The position numbers and the translations under genes were made by a program. Below, one piece after another: positions 52,152-59,304 of a stretch of 59,304 nt of DNA. This DNA is from Novosphingobium sp. Lineage in GTDB: Bacteria > Pseudomonadota > Alphaproteobacteria > Sphingomonadales > Sphingomonadaceae. The stretch covers positions 1 through 59,304 of the forward strand of contig JACKKV010000009.1 in assembly GCA_024236235.1 (NCBI GenBank). Reading direction: 5' to 3'. Position 1 is the stretch's first letter, and each line of letters begins with the position of its first letter. The notes below the pieces were generated by a model that saw only the letters and a list, made by a program, of their open reading frames with translations, did not search any database and was not told the DNA's origin.

Positions 52152-53668
52152 TCGAATCCACCCTGGCAAGCTTTGGCGGCGCAACCGGGCCGCGCAGGGC
52201 GGTCATCGATATCGGTTCCAATACGGTGCGGCTGGTCGTCTATGGCGGTTCGGCAAGGGCGCCCACGGTGCTCTGGAACGAGAAGGTGGCGGCGCGGCTT
52301 GGACGCGAGGTTGCTGACACTGGTCGGCTGGCGGACGATTCCATGGAACTCGCCCTCGCCGGACTGGCCCGTTATGCGACGCTGCTTCAGGCAAATGAAG
52401 TCGAGGAAATAGAAACCGTCGCCACGGCGGCCGTGCGCGATGCCAGCAACGGTCCTGAATTTCTGGCAAGCGTGGCGCGGCTGGGCCTGTCACCCCGGCT
52501 GCTGAGCGGGGTGGAAGAGGCGGAAATTGGCGCGCTGGGCGTGCTGGGCGCTTTCCCACAGGCCGAAGGCGTCGTGGCTGATCTGGGCGGCGGGAGCATC
52601 GAGCTGACAGAGGTCGGGCCTGAAGGAATCAAGGGGGGCGTCAGCCTTCCGCTCGGTTCGCTGCGTTTGGCCAAGTGGCATGCCGAAGGCCCCGAGGCGA
52701 TCCGGTCGAGGGTGGACAAGGTGCTGGGCAAGGCCGGCTGGGTCCGTCAGACCGGCCGCCCGCTCTATCTGGTCGGCGGGACATTTCGCTCCATGGCCAC
52801 ATTTGCGCTGCGCACCAGCAACCCCTTGCTGGACGATCCGCATGGCTATGAATTGCCGACGGCCCGCGCTGCCAAGCTGGCGCGGCAGCTGACGCGCGGT
52901 GCGCCCGAGGATTTTGCGCGCATGCGCGGCATTTCGCAGATGCGCGCTGCCGTTCTCCCCGGTGCGGGGGCGATGATGCTGGCGCTGATTGATGATCTCC
53001 AGCCTGACCGGCTGGTTTTTTCATCCTGGGGGCTGCGCGAGGGATTGCTCTACAGCCGTCTCGATCCGGCGGTCCGCCGGGAAGACCCGTTCCTGAGCGG
53101 TCTCGCCAGCTTCTGTGCGCCGCGTGGCGGCCAGTGGGAACTGGCAGCACGGGTGGCGGACTGGGCCGCACCCGCGATAGGGGCCGATTGCGCGCGGGTC
53201 GAACGGGTCCGCCTTGGCGCAACGATCCTTGCATTGGCGCTGACTCAGGTCGAACCGAATCTGCGCGCGCCGCAGGCGCTCAATTGGGCATTGCACAAGC
53301 GCTGGATCGCAATTGACGCCAGCGACCGGGCATTATTGGCGACTGCGCTGCTGGCCAGCTGCAATGCGTTGCCGTTGCCCGAAGGATTTGGCGCGCTGGC
53401 AGATACACGTGCGCTGGATGCAGCGGTCAGCTGGGGCCTGGCCGTGCGTCTGTGCCGCAGGCTTGCTGCCTGCGCCCCGGTGACGTTCGAGCAGACCCGG
53501 CTTGAGGCGCAGAACGGATGTCTGGCGCTTGTGATGACCGGTGCAGCCGCAGTGTTGCGCAACAAGGGCGTGGAGAAGGATCTTGACCGGCTTGGTCAGG
53601 CGCTGGACCTCGACACGAAAATCGTCATTGAAGAAAAAGGGGCTGTCCCCCTCTCGCGGACCGGGTAG
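52148..53668 (+). CDS. ppx: exopolyphosphatase
   Basis: Removes terminal phosphates from polyphosphate (and may act on pppGpp). A 506-residue protein of the Ppx/GppA family: AVIDIGSNTVRLVVYG at the start, GVEEAEIGALGV, DLGGGSIELTEV, and a C-terminal HD-type helical region. GTG start overlapping ppk. Confidence 0.95.
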   Translation: MIESTLASFGGATGPRRAVIDIGSNTVRLVVYGGSARAPTVLWNEKVAARLGREVADTGRLADDSMELALAGLARYATLLQANEVEEIETVATAAVRDASNGPEFLASVARLGLSPRLLSGVEEAEIGALGVLGAFPQAEGVVADLGGGSIELTEVGPEGIKGGVSLPLGSLRLAKWHAEGPEAIRSRVDKVLGKAGWVRQTGRPLYLVGGTFRSMATFALRTSNPLLDDPHGYELPTARAAKLARQLTRGAPEDFARMRGISQMRAAVLPGAGAMMLALIDDLQPDRLVFSSWGLREGLLYSRLDPAVRREDPFLSGLASFCAPRGGQWELAARVADWAAPAIGADCARVERVRLGATILALALTQVEPNLRAPQALNWALHKRWIAIDASDRALLATALLASCNALPLPEGFGALADTRALDAAVSWGLAVRLCRRLAACAPVTFEQTRLEAQNGCLALVMTGAAAVLRNKGVEKDLDRLGQALDLDTKIVIEEKGAVPLSRTG

Positions 53669-53718
53669 GGTTTCCTTCAAGCTCTGTGCGTCGCCAAGAC
53701 CGGGGGAGGGAGAAGGCA

Positions 53719-55248
53719 ATGCATCCGTTTAATCACGCGGCCAGCGCACCGGACAAGGCAGCCCTGATCTACCCCGCGCGCGGCTTGACCATCACTTATG
53801 CCGAGCTTGAAGCGCAGTCCAATCGCTGCGCACAGCAAATGCGCGCTGCCGGACTGAAGCGGGGCGATGTGGTCGCCTTCCTGTTCGGAAATGGACCGGA
53901 AGTCTTTTTCGCCAATTGGGCGGCGCAACGTACCGGCCTGTTCGCAACCTCGGTTTCCAATCGCCTGAGTGCACCTGATGTAGCCTACATCCTGCGCGAT
54001 TCGGGGGCCGGTCTGCTGCTCGTCTCGGATGAATATGCGGCGCTCGCAGCAGCGGCTCTGGCCGATTTGCCCGGTCTCAGCGCCTGGTGCTGGTCATGTG
54101 AGACGGATCGGTTGGGAAACTGGTCCGAACTGGTCAGGACGCAACCGGCGGAGCGGGTGGGAGATGAAAGCCCGGGCACGGATATGCTCTATTCCTCGGG
54201 CACCACCGGGCGGCCCAAGGGGGTGAGGCCGCAATTGCCCGAAGGGGCGGTCGATGCCCCAACTCCGCTGACTGGCATGGCGTCGGGCCTGTGGGACATG
54301 GACCAGAACTCCATCTACCTCTCCACCTCGCCGCTTTATCACGCCGCCCCCTTGCGCTGGGCACTGGTGGCGCATCGGCTGGGCGGAACGGTCGTGGTGA
54401 TGGAGAAATTCGACGCGCTCGAAACGCTGCGCCTGATTGAGCAATATCACGTCACTCACGCCACCATGGTGCCCACCCATTTCGTGCGCCTGCTGAAACT
54501 GCCGGAGGAAGATCGGTTGCGGCCTGATGTCAGCAGCCTTGCCTGCGTGGTCCACGCCGCCGCGCCATGTCCGGTGGACGTCAAGCAGGCGATGATCGAC
54601 TGGTTCGGGCCGATCATTTTCGAATATTACGCGGGGACTGAAACCTGCGGCATAACCCATGTTGATAGCCAGGAATGGCTGCGCAAGCCCGGAACGGTGG
54701 GCAGGGCAGTTCTCGGCCAGACCCGGATCGTTGGCGACGACGGTGACGAATTGCCGCCCGGCGAAACCGGCGTAGTCTATTTTTCCGACGGCCCGCGCTT
54801 TGAATATCTCAACGATCCCGAAAAAACCGCCAGCGCATATAATGACCGGGGCTGGGCCACGCTGGGCGACATCGGCCACGTCGATGAAGACGGCTATCTG
54901 TTTCTCACTGATCGCAAGAACTTCATGATCATTTCAGGCGGGGTGAACATCTACCCCCAGGAGATCGAGAACGCGCTCGTCACGCATCCCAAGGTGCTGG
55001 ATGTCGCCGTGTTCGGGGTTCCCGATCCGGAAATGGGTGAAAGCGTCATGGCGGTCGTGCAACCCGCCGCCGGCATTGCTGGAAATGCGGCATTGGCTGA
55101 CGAATTGCGCGATTTTGCGCGGCAACGGCTGGGTGGCGTGAAGACTCCCCGCCAGTTCGATTTCCGTGCCGAGTTGCCGCGTGAGCCGACCGGAAAGCTG
55201 ATGAAACGGCTGCTCGCGGACGAATATCGGGCCAGGGCTTCCGCCTGA
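53719..55248 (+). CDS. AMP-dependent acyl-CoA synthetase/ligase
   Basis: A 509-residue adenylating enzyme. The AMP-binding signature YSSGTTGRPKG, the EYYAGTE motif and the C-terminal hinge LTDRKNFMIISGG are present, with ...PTGKLMKR near the end bearing the catalytic Lys. Length and sequence resemble acyl-CoA synthetases of sterol/terpenoid or aromatic-acid degradation rather than housekeeping FadD; the substrate is not evident. ATG after GGGAGGGAGAAGG. It faces a minus-strand P450 cluster. Confidence 0.93.
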   Translation: MHPFNHAASAPDKAALIYPARGLTITYAELEAQSNRCAQQMRAAGLKRGDVVAFLFGNGPEVFFANWAAQRTGLFATSVSNRLSAPDVAYILRDSGAGLLLVSDEYAALAAAALADLPGLSAWCWSCETDRLGNWSELVRTQPAERVGDESPGTDMLYSSGTTGRPKGVRPQLPEGAVDAPTPLTGMASGLWDMDQNSIYLSTSPLYHAAPLRWALVAHRLGGTVVVMEKFDALETLRLIEQYHVTHATMVPTHFVRLLKLPEEDRLRPDVSSLACVVHAAAPCPVDVKQAMIDWFGPIIFEYYAGTETCGITHVDSQEWLRKPGTVGRAVLGQTRIVGDDGDELPPGETGVVYFSDGPRFEYLNDPEKTASAYNDRGWATLGDIGHVDEDGYLFLTDRKNFMIISGGVNIYPQEIENALVTHPKVLDVAVFGVPDPEMGESVMAVVQPAAGIAGNAALADELRDFARQRLGGVKTPRQFDFRAELPREPTGKLMKRLLADEYRARASA

Positions 55249-55258
55249 TCCGGCTTCA

Positions 55259-56476
55259 TCAGGCCGGGTGATAGACCGTATCGAGATTCTTGACGCCGTT
55301 CAGGAAATTCGAACGGAACCGCCGGGGTTCTCCGATAACTTCGAAGCGGCCGACCCGCTCGGCCAGCAATTCGAACACCACGCGCAGCTGCATTTCGGCG
55401 AGGCGTGAACCAACGCAGACGTGCTGCCCCGACCCGAAGCCGACGTGTGGATTTCTGGATCGCAGCACATCGAAGCTGTCAGGATTTTCGAAGACCTCTT
55501 CGTCCCGGTTTCCGGAGGCGTACCACATCACTACCTTGTCGCCCCGGGCGATCTTTTGGCCCCGGATTTCCGTGTCGGCCGTGGCAGTGCGGCGCATGTG
55601 CAGAACGGGCGAGGCATAGCGCACCATTTCTGCGGTCGCTTTTTTGAGCAGGCCGGGATCGTGGCGGATCAGATCCCATTGTCCGGGATTGTCCGCAAAG
55701 GCCCGGATAGTGTGCGACATGGAATTGCGCGTTGTTTCATTGGCCCCGACCAGGGCGAGAATCAGATTGCCGAGGAACTCCGAAAAAGGTGCCGGTTGCC
55801 CATCAATCTGCATATTGGCGAGCAGTGTGGCGATATCGTCAGACGGCGCGCTGCGGCGTTCCTCAAACAACCTCGCGGCAAAACCGATGAATGATTCCAG
55901 AGTCCTCGCCATCGCTTCGGGACTTTGCCGGAAATCGGGATCGTCTTCACCGACGAAGGCATTGGTCCAGTCGTAAAGTTCGCTCCACATCTCGGGTGGC
56001 AGATCAAGCAGTTCGCACAAGGTCATTAACGGAAGCGGCGCAGACAGCGCCGGGACGTGATCGAAACATTCGTTCAGGGGAATGGCCTCGATCAGTTTGC
56101 GCGCGCGCTCACGAATCCGGCTTTCGATGCCCTGCAACCTGGCTGGCGAAACGGCAGGCATGATATGCTTGCGATACTGGGTGTGGATTGGCGGATCGCG
56201 GGAAATGAACGGGATTCCGATCGCATGTTCGCCCGCACTGGTGAGGCCCACCTCGTTTTCATTGAAAATACGATGGCCACCGTTTTCATGCGCTGAAGAA
56301 TACAGAGCCGGATTGCGTGAAACTTCGACGATGTCGGCATGGCGGGTGAGTGCCCAGAAGCCCGCGCCATCGCTTTCCGGGTTCCAGTAGACCGGACATT
56401 CGCGGCGCAGTTCGGCGAATGCCGCCCATGGCACCCCCCGCTCGTAAATGCGCGCATCCTTGAGGTCGATGGTCAT
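55259..56476 (-). CDS. cytochrome P450
   Basis: A 405-residue soluble bacterial P450. The I-helix reads ALVGANETTRN (acid/Thr pair), the ExxR-type and HVGFGSGQHVCVGSRLAEM heme motif with the axial Cys are present, and there is no membrane anchor. The pattern resembles CYP125/CYP142/linalool-hydroxylase-like families acting on terpenoid or steroid side chains. It needs ferredoxin and reductase partners, not seen here. The ATG of MTIDLKD follows AGGAT; the longer frame is leader. It follows the LLM oxidoreductase gene by 4 bases. Confidence 0.93.
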   Translation of the reverse strand: MTIDLKDARIYERGVPWAAFAELRRECPVYWNPESDGAGFWALTRHADIVEVSRNPALYSSAHENGGHRIFNENEVGLTSAGEHAIGIPFISRDPPIHTQYRKHIMPAVSPARLQGIESRIRERARKLIEAIPLNECFDHVPALSAPLPLMTLCELLDLPPEMWSELYDWTNAFVGEDDPDFRQSPEAMARTLESFIGFAARLFEERRSAPSDDIATLLANMQIDGQPAPFSEFLGNLILALVGANETTRNSMSHTIRAFADNPGQWDLIRHDPGLLKKATAEMVRYASPVLHMRRTATADTEIRGQKIARGDKVVMWYASGNRDEEVFENPDSFDVLRSRNPHVGFGSGQHVCVGSRLAEMQLRVVFELLAERVGRFEVIGEPRRFRSNFLNGVKNLDTVYHPA

Positions 56477-56480
56477 CGGT

Positions 56481-57587
56481 CTATCCTGTCTTTCCCGGAT
56501 TGGCCGGCAAATGGTCAAAGCGCCCGGCGGGGCGGAGGCGGGCATAGGCCGGCATGATCGGTGCGAGCTCTGCAGGGGTCGCGCCATGCAGGATTACGCT
56601 GTCAACGCCCAGATCGAACTGCCCCAGGATCTTGCGTGCGCAGCGCTCCGGCGATCCACTCGCCGATGCGTCCAGCCATTCGGGCGGGAGTAATTCGGCG
56701 ATGCGTTCAATCTGTTCCGGGCTGGCCACCGCATCGACCCATCCCCTGATTTCCTGCATGACGGCTGATTGCCGGAAGCGGTCCAGGATCGCCTTGTCCC
56801 AGCGGTTCACATCGGCGAGAAGGTCGCCATAAACCTGCAGATAGGTGGCAAGGCGAGCGACGCTTTTCTTCATTAGCACTTGCGGTTCGAGATGATCGCC
56901 AAGCGTGGCGAACACGGACCAGATGCGCACCTTTGCCGGATCGCGGCCCGCCCGTACAGCTGCACGCCGGATGGTTTGCACCAACCGCGCAGTGGCTTCA
57001 TCACCGATATAGGTATGAAGGATGACCGAATCGAAGACGGACCCGGCAAACTCCACCGTCTTCTCGCCAAATCCGACAAGGCCAATCGGGATGTCTTCGT
57101 CAAACTTCGGATCCAGTTGCAGAACCGGATAGGTTCCGATGCGCCCTGAATAGGCTTCCACCCGTTCTCCGCGCCACAGGCGCCGCATCAGGGCCACGAA
57201 TTCGGCAAGATCCGCGTTTTTCGCAGACTCGAGGCCAAAGGCCTTCATTTGTGGTCCGATCCCGCGCGCCAGACAGGGCATGTAGCGGCCACCGGTCAGG
57301 CGGTGCATCGTAGTGGAATGCGCGGCGAAGGCCATGGGGTGGCGCGTGCTGTAATTGGTTGCAGCCAGCGCGATGCCGAGTTGTTCAGTAACCGCCCCGA
57401 TGGCCCCGCAAGTCGTCGGGCCTTCCTTCACGTTGAAGCGTTCGGAAAGAAAGGTGGCGCCCAGTCCCATCGCTTCGGCTTCGTGGCATTCGGCGATCAG
57501 ATCGCGCGGCGATTCAACATGTCCGCCAAGCGCATAGTAGCCCAGCTCATTGAATGGCGTTGAAGGAGTTTCATTTTGACCAGTCAC
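56481..57587 (-). CDS. LLM-class flavin-dependent oxidoreductase
   Basis: A 368-residue luciferase-like monooxygenase/F420-or-FMN oxidoreductase with a TIM barrel: LGYYALGGHVESP near the start, LGATFLSERFNVKEG, ALAATNYSTRHPM, GRYMPCLARGIGPQMKAFG and VDSVILHGATPAEL near the end. It resembles the TIGR03857 group of actinobacteria/sphingomonads. Likely oxygenates or reduces the pathway intermediate handled by the P450 and ligase. GTG start. Co-directional with P450, 4 bases apart. Confidence 0.9.
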   Translation of the reverse strand: MTGQNETPSTPFNELGYYALGGHVESPRDLIAECHEAEAMGLGATFLSERFNVKEGPTTCGAIGAVTEQLGIALAATNYSTRHPMAFAAHSTTMHRLTGGRYMPCLARGIGPQMKAFGLESAKNADLAEFVALMRRLWRGERVEAYSGRIGTYPVLQLDPKFDEDIPIGLVGFGEKTVEFAGSVFDSVILHTYIGDEATARLVQTIRRAAVRAGRDPAKVRIWSVFATLGDHLEPQVLMKKSVARLATYLQVYGDLLADVNRWDKAILDRFRQSAVMQEIRGWVDAVASPEQIERIAELLPPEWLDASASGSPERCARKILGQFDLGVDSVILHGATPAELAPIMPAYARLRPAGRFDHLPANPGKTG

Positions 57588-57623
57588 GATGGATTCCAGT
57601 TCAGGTAAGGGATATGTGACGGG

Positions 57624-58664
57624 TCAGCGCGCACGGAGGAGCCCGATCCCGTCGCAATCCGCTGCGTGCTGCGCGTGGCGATCCAGCATGGTCAGGAACA
57701 TGCGATCTCCGCGCTCGGTCCGTTTGACGAGCATTGCGGCACAGACCGAGACGACAATTCCGGCAAAGCAGAAATGGCGGTAATCCTCGTCCAGTTGATC
57801 GCGGCTGTAATCGTCCACGCCTTCCGCGATCAGCGTGGCATGATAGAGGTCGAGCAGCGCCTGTTCCTCAGAACGGCGTTCGTCCGGTTCGAAGCCGCCG
57901 CCAATCGCATAGGCGACATCCAGCGCATTGAAACCGAGCGCGACCGATTGCCAGTCCAGTACCGTCAGCCGGTTTGCTGCGAACATCATATTGTCGGGGC
58001 GAAAGTCGTTATGAACGAGGCAGCGCGGTGTCGAAAGCGGGCGGGCATAGGCTTCGTAGAGGTCGGCAAAGGTGTCGCACAGCCGAAGCTGGCTGTCCGG
58101 CACCATTCCCTGATACCGGTCCCTGAAACCCTGCCATGCGGTATTGAAGACCTCGGGTGAATAGAACGCCTGTGCGATCCGACCGGTTTCAAGCCAGGAC
58201 AGGGCCGGATCATCTCCTTTCGACCAGAATGCCGCGTGAAGACGTGCGGCTTCGCGCATTGCGGAGGGGGCCTGACCGGCTTGCAACCCGGATAGCTGGT
58301 TGCCGGGGGTTGCCTCGTTCAAATCTTCCATCAACAGGAAGAAGCTGCCGTCCTCGGCCAGGCCCGAGGCGTGGACATGCGGGGTATCGATCCGGGCTGT
58401 CGGCGCCAGTTCCCGGTAGAAGCGTACCTCACGTTCGTAGAGCCGCCAGTGAGCGGAAATTTCGCGGCTGCTCGCGTCACTCGACGCCAGCTTGCAGACC
58501 AGCGACGAGGGGCGTCCGTCCTGCATGATGCCCCAATCCAGCGAGAGTCGGAACGTATCGGCCAGCTGTCCGGCGCCAACTGGCGACACAGCGATCTTCG
58601 CACCGGCAAACTCCGGGGCAACAGCGGCGAGCCATCTGCCATCCATTCCGGACGCATCTGGCAC
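57624..58664 (-). CDS. APH-fold phosphotransferase (ecdysteroid kinase-like)
   Basis: A 346-residue kinase-fold protein. Visible: the catalytic loop CLVHNDFRPDNMMF and the metal-binding LTVLDWQSVALG, with an N-terminal lobe (SSLVCKLASSDASSREIS). This is the DUF1679/EcKL-like group of the aminoglycoside phosphotransferase superfamily, often found beside acyl-CoA dehydrogenases and P450s in steroid-degrading bacteria. Substrate unknown. It starts with GTG (an ATG six codons later is possible). Confidence 0.88.
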   Translation of the reverse strand: MPDASGMDGRWLAAVAPEFAGAKIAVSPVGAGQLADTFRLSLDWGIMQDGRPSSLVCKLASSDASSREISAHWRLYEREVRFYRELAPTARIDTPHVHASGLAEDGSFFLLMEDLNEATPGNQLSGLQAGQAPSAMREAARLHAAFWSKGDDPALSWLETGRIAQAFYSPEVFNTAWQGFRDRYQGMVPDSQLRLCDTFADLYEAYARPLSTPRCLVHNDFRPDNMMFAANRLTVLDWQSVALGFNALDVAYAIGGGFEPDERRSEEQALLDLYHATLIAEGVDDYSRDQLDEDYRHFCFAGIVVSVCAAMLVKRTERGDRMFLTMLDRHAQHAADCDGIGLLRAR

Positions 58665-58769
58665 ACGATTATCTGCGTGATGCAGTTTGACCTCCCCCGC
58701 GGTGCCCTGTCTTTTCCGCGTTTGTTCAAGCTCTAGCAGGAGGAGTAAAGCTTGTCAGGCACGATGATT

Positions 58770-59304
58770 TCATCCGGCGATGCCGCTTATCTCGTCGGCC
58801 AGCTGGCGAAGGCGGTCAGCCCATCGTGCGCAGTGCGTCCCCATGGTCAACTTCGTGGGGCCGGCGATCGAAATCGCATATGGCCCGCCATCGACAGGCA
58901 AGGGCACCGCGACGCAGGAGAGATTGTCGGCAAGCTCCTGATCGTCAATGGCGAAGCCGCGTTCGCGCGATCTGGCAAGGTCCTCGCGCAGCAGGGCGGG
59001 ATCAGTGATCGTCCGCCCGGTCAGCGCGACGAAGCTTCCCCGCAGGTAGGCATTCAGACGCTCAGCGCCGAGCTGCGCCAGCAAGGCCTTGCCGATGCCG
59101 GTGCAATAGGCTTCGAGCTGGCCCGCCTCGCGCGAAAAAATCGTCTCGTCACCGACCTTGACCAGATAGGTCACCATATCCTGATCCAGCACGCCCAGAT
59201 GAGCCGCGCAGCCCGCTTCGCCGGCGAGACGCGCAAGCCGGGGCCGGGCGATTTCGATCAATCGCCGCTCCGGTCGATAGAGCGCGCCAAGCGCGGCAAG
59301 GCGC
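58770..59304 (-). CDS. IclR-family transcriptional regulator (truncated by window end)
   Basis: The effector-binding part of an IclR regulator; its N-terminal HTH lies beyond the window. Visible: LAALGALYRPERRL at the edge, then GEAGCAAHLGVLDQDMVTYL, EAYCTGIGKALLAQLG, DDQELADNLSCVAVPL and the ISIAGPTKLT core, all IclR features. It points away from the catabolic cluster gene by 105 bases in the same direction and is the likely regulator of the APH/LLM/P450 genes, inferred from position. Confidence 0.9.
   Translation of the reverse strand, partial: RLAALGALYRPERRLIEIARPRLARLAGEAGCAAHLGVLDQDMVTYLVKVGDETIFSREAGQLEAYCTGIGKALLAQLGAERLNAYLRGSFVALTGRTITDPALLREDLARSRERGFAIDDQELADNLSCVAVPLPVDGGPYAISIAGPTKLTMGTHCARWADRLRQLADEISGIAG

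Overview
The window is a GC-rich chromosomal segment, almost certainly from an alphaproteobacterium of the order Sphingomonadales (Sphingomonadaceae or Erythrobacteraceae). This rests on gene content and order: rpoD-dnaG-yqeY, rpiB-glyA-nrdR-trmJ, a DUF559 gene between carA and carB, a DUF4170 protein, an AHH nuclease, and sphingomonad-type palindromic repeats. I found no rRNA, tRNA or CRISPR array and no intact insertion sequence or phage. Most of it is core genome, densely packed.

Layout. 1-1614: end of an unseen gene, then an unknown protein translationally coupled to an AHH-type HNH nuclease. 1601-8820: branched-chain amino acid block on the minus strand (miaA, ilvB, ilvH, ilvC, a YceI protein, leuA); leuA has a leucine-rich leader peptide and a strong hairpin upstream. 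8836-9720: serB, whose start lies 15 bases from that of divergent miaA. 10052-16850: a LuxR-type regulator followed by seven exported proteins whose order and domains match the Pseudomonas Fap functional-amyloid operon (fapABCDEF) with one extra peptidoglycan-binding gene. This is the most notable locus. 16913-22658: purL, xseB, ispA, coaD, a cyclophilin and queA. 22655-26665: a beta-barrel protein, an acidic secreted protein, an ABC exporter and a TauE/SafE permease, all lying between queA and tgt. 26716-37235: tgt, rpsD, a chorismate mutase, trmJ, nrdR, glyA, rpiB, a DUF2059 protein, rpoD, dnaG, yqeY. 37397-43184: carA, DUF559 nuclease with flanking palindromes, carB, greA. 43210-45203: DUF4170 and four small envelope/stress-type proteins. 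45369-49739: enolase, ribH, an HTH-RibB-X fusion with an operator-like repeat cluster upstream, a flavin reductase and a PilZ protein. 49944-53668: ppk and ppx. 53719-59304: an accessory catabolic cluster (acyl-CoA synthetase, cytochrome P450, LLM-type flavin oxidoreductase, APH-fold kinase, truncated IclR regulator).

How parts work together. The amyloid-like operon encodes everything a dedicated fibre system needs: two proteins with three GNIGxN/NxQxN-type repeats each, a third with one repeat, a C39-family cysteine protease lipoprotein, and a coiled-coil outer-membrane barrel ending in Phe. A perfect 11-bp hairpin after the main subunit gene could set subunit-to-secretion stoichiometry. The riboflavin region suggests a second new idea: a biosynthetic enzyme carrying its own DNA-binding domain and facing repeated CACATTGA half-sites. 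The rest is housekeeping: isoprenoids (ispA), queuosine (queA, tgt), pyrimidine/arginine precursor supply (carAB), replication and transcription (dnaG, rpoD, greA) and polyphosphate turnover (ppk, ppx).
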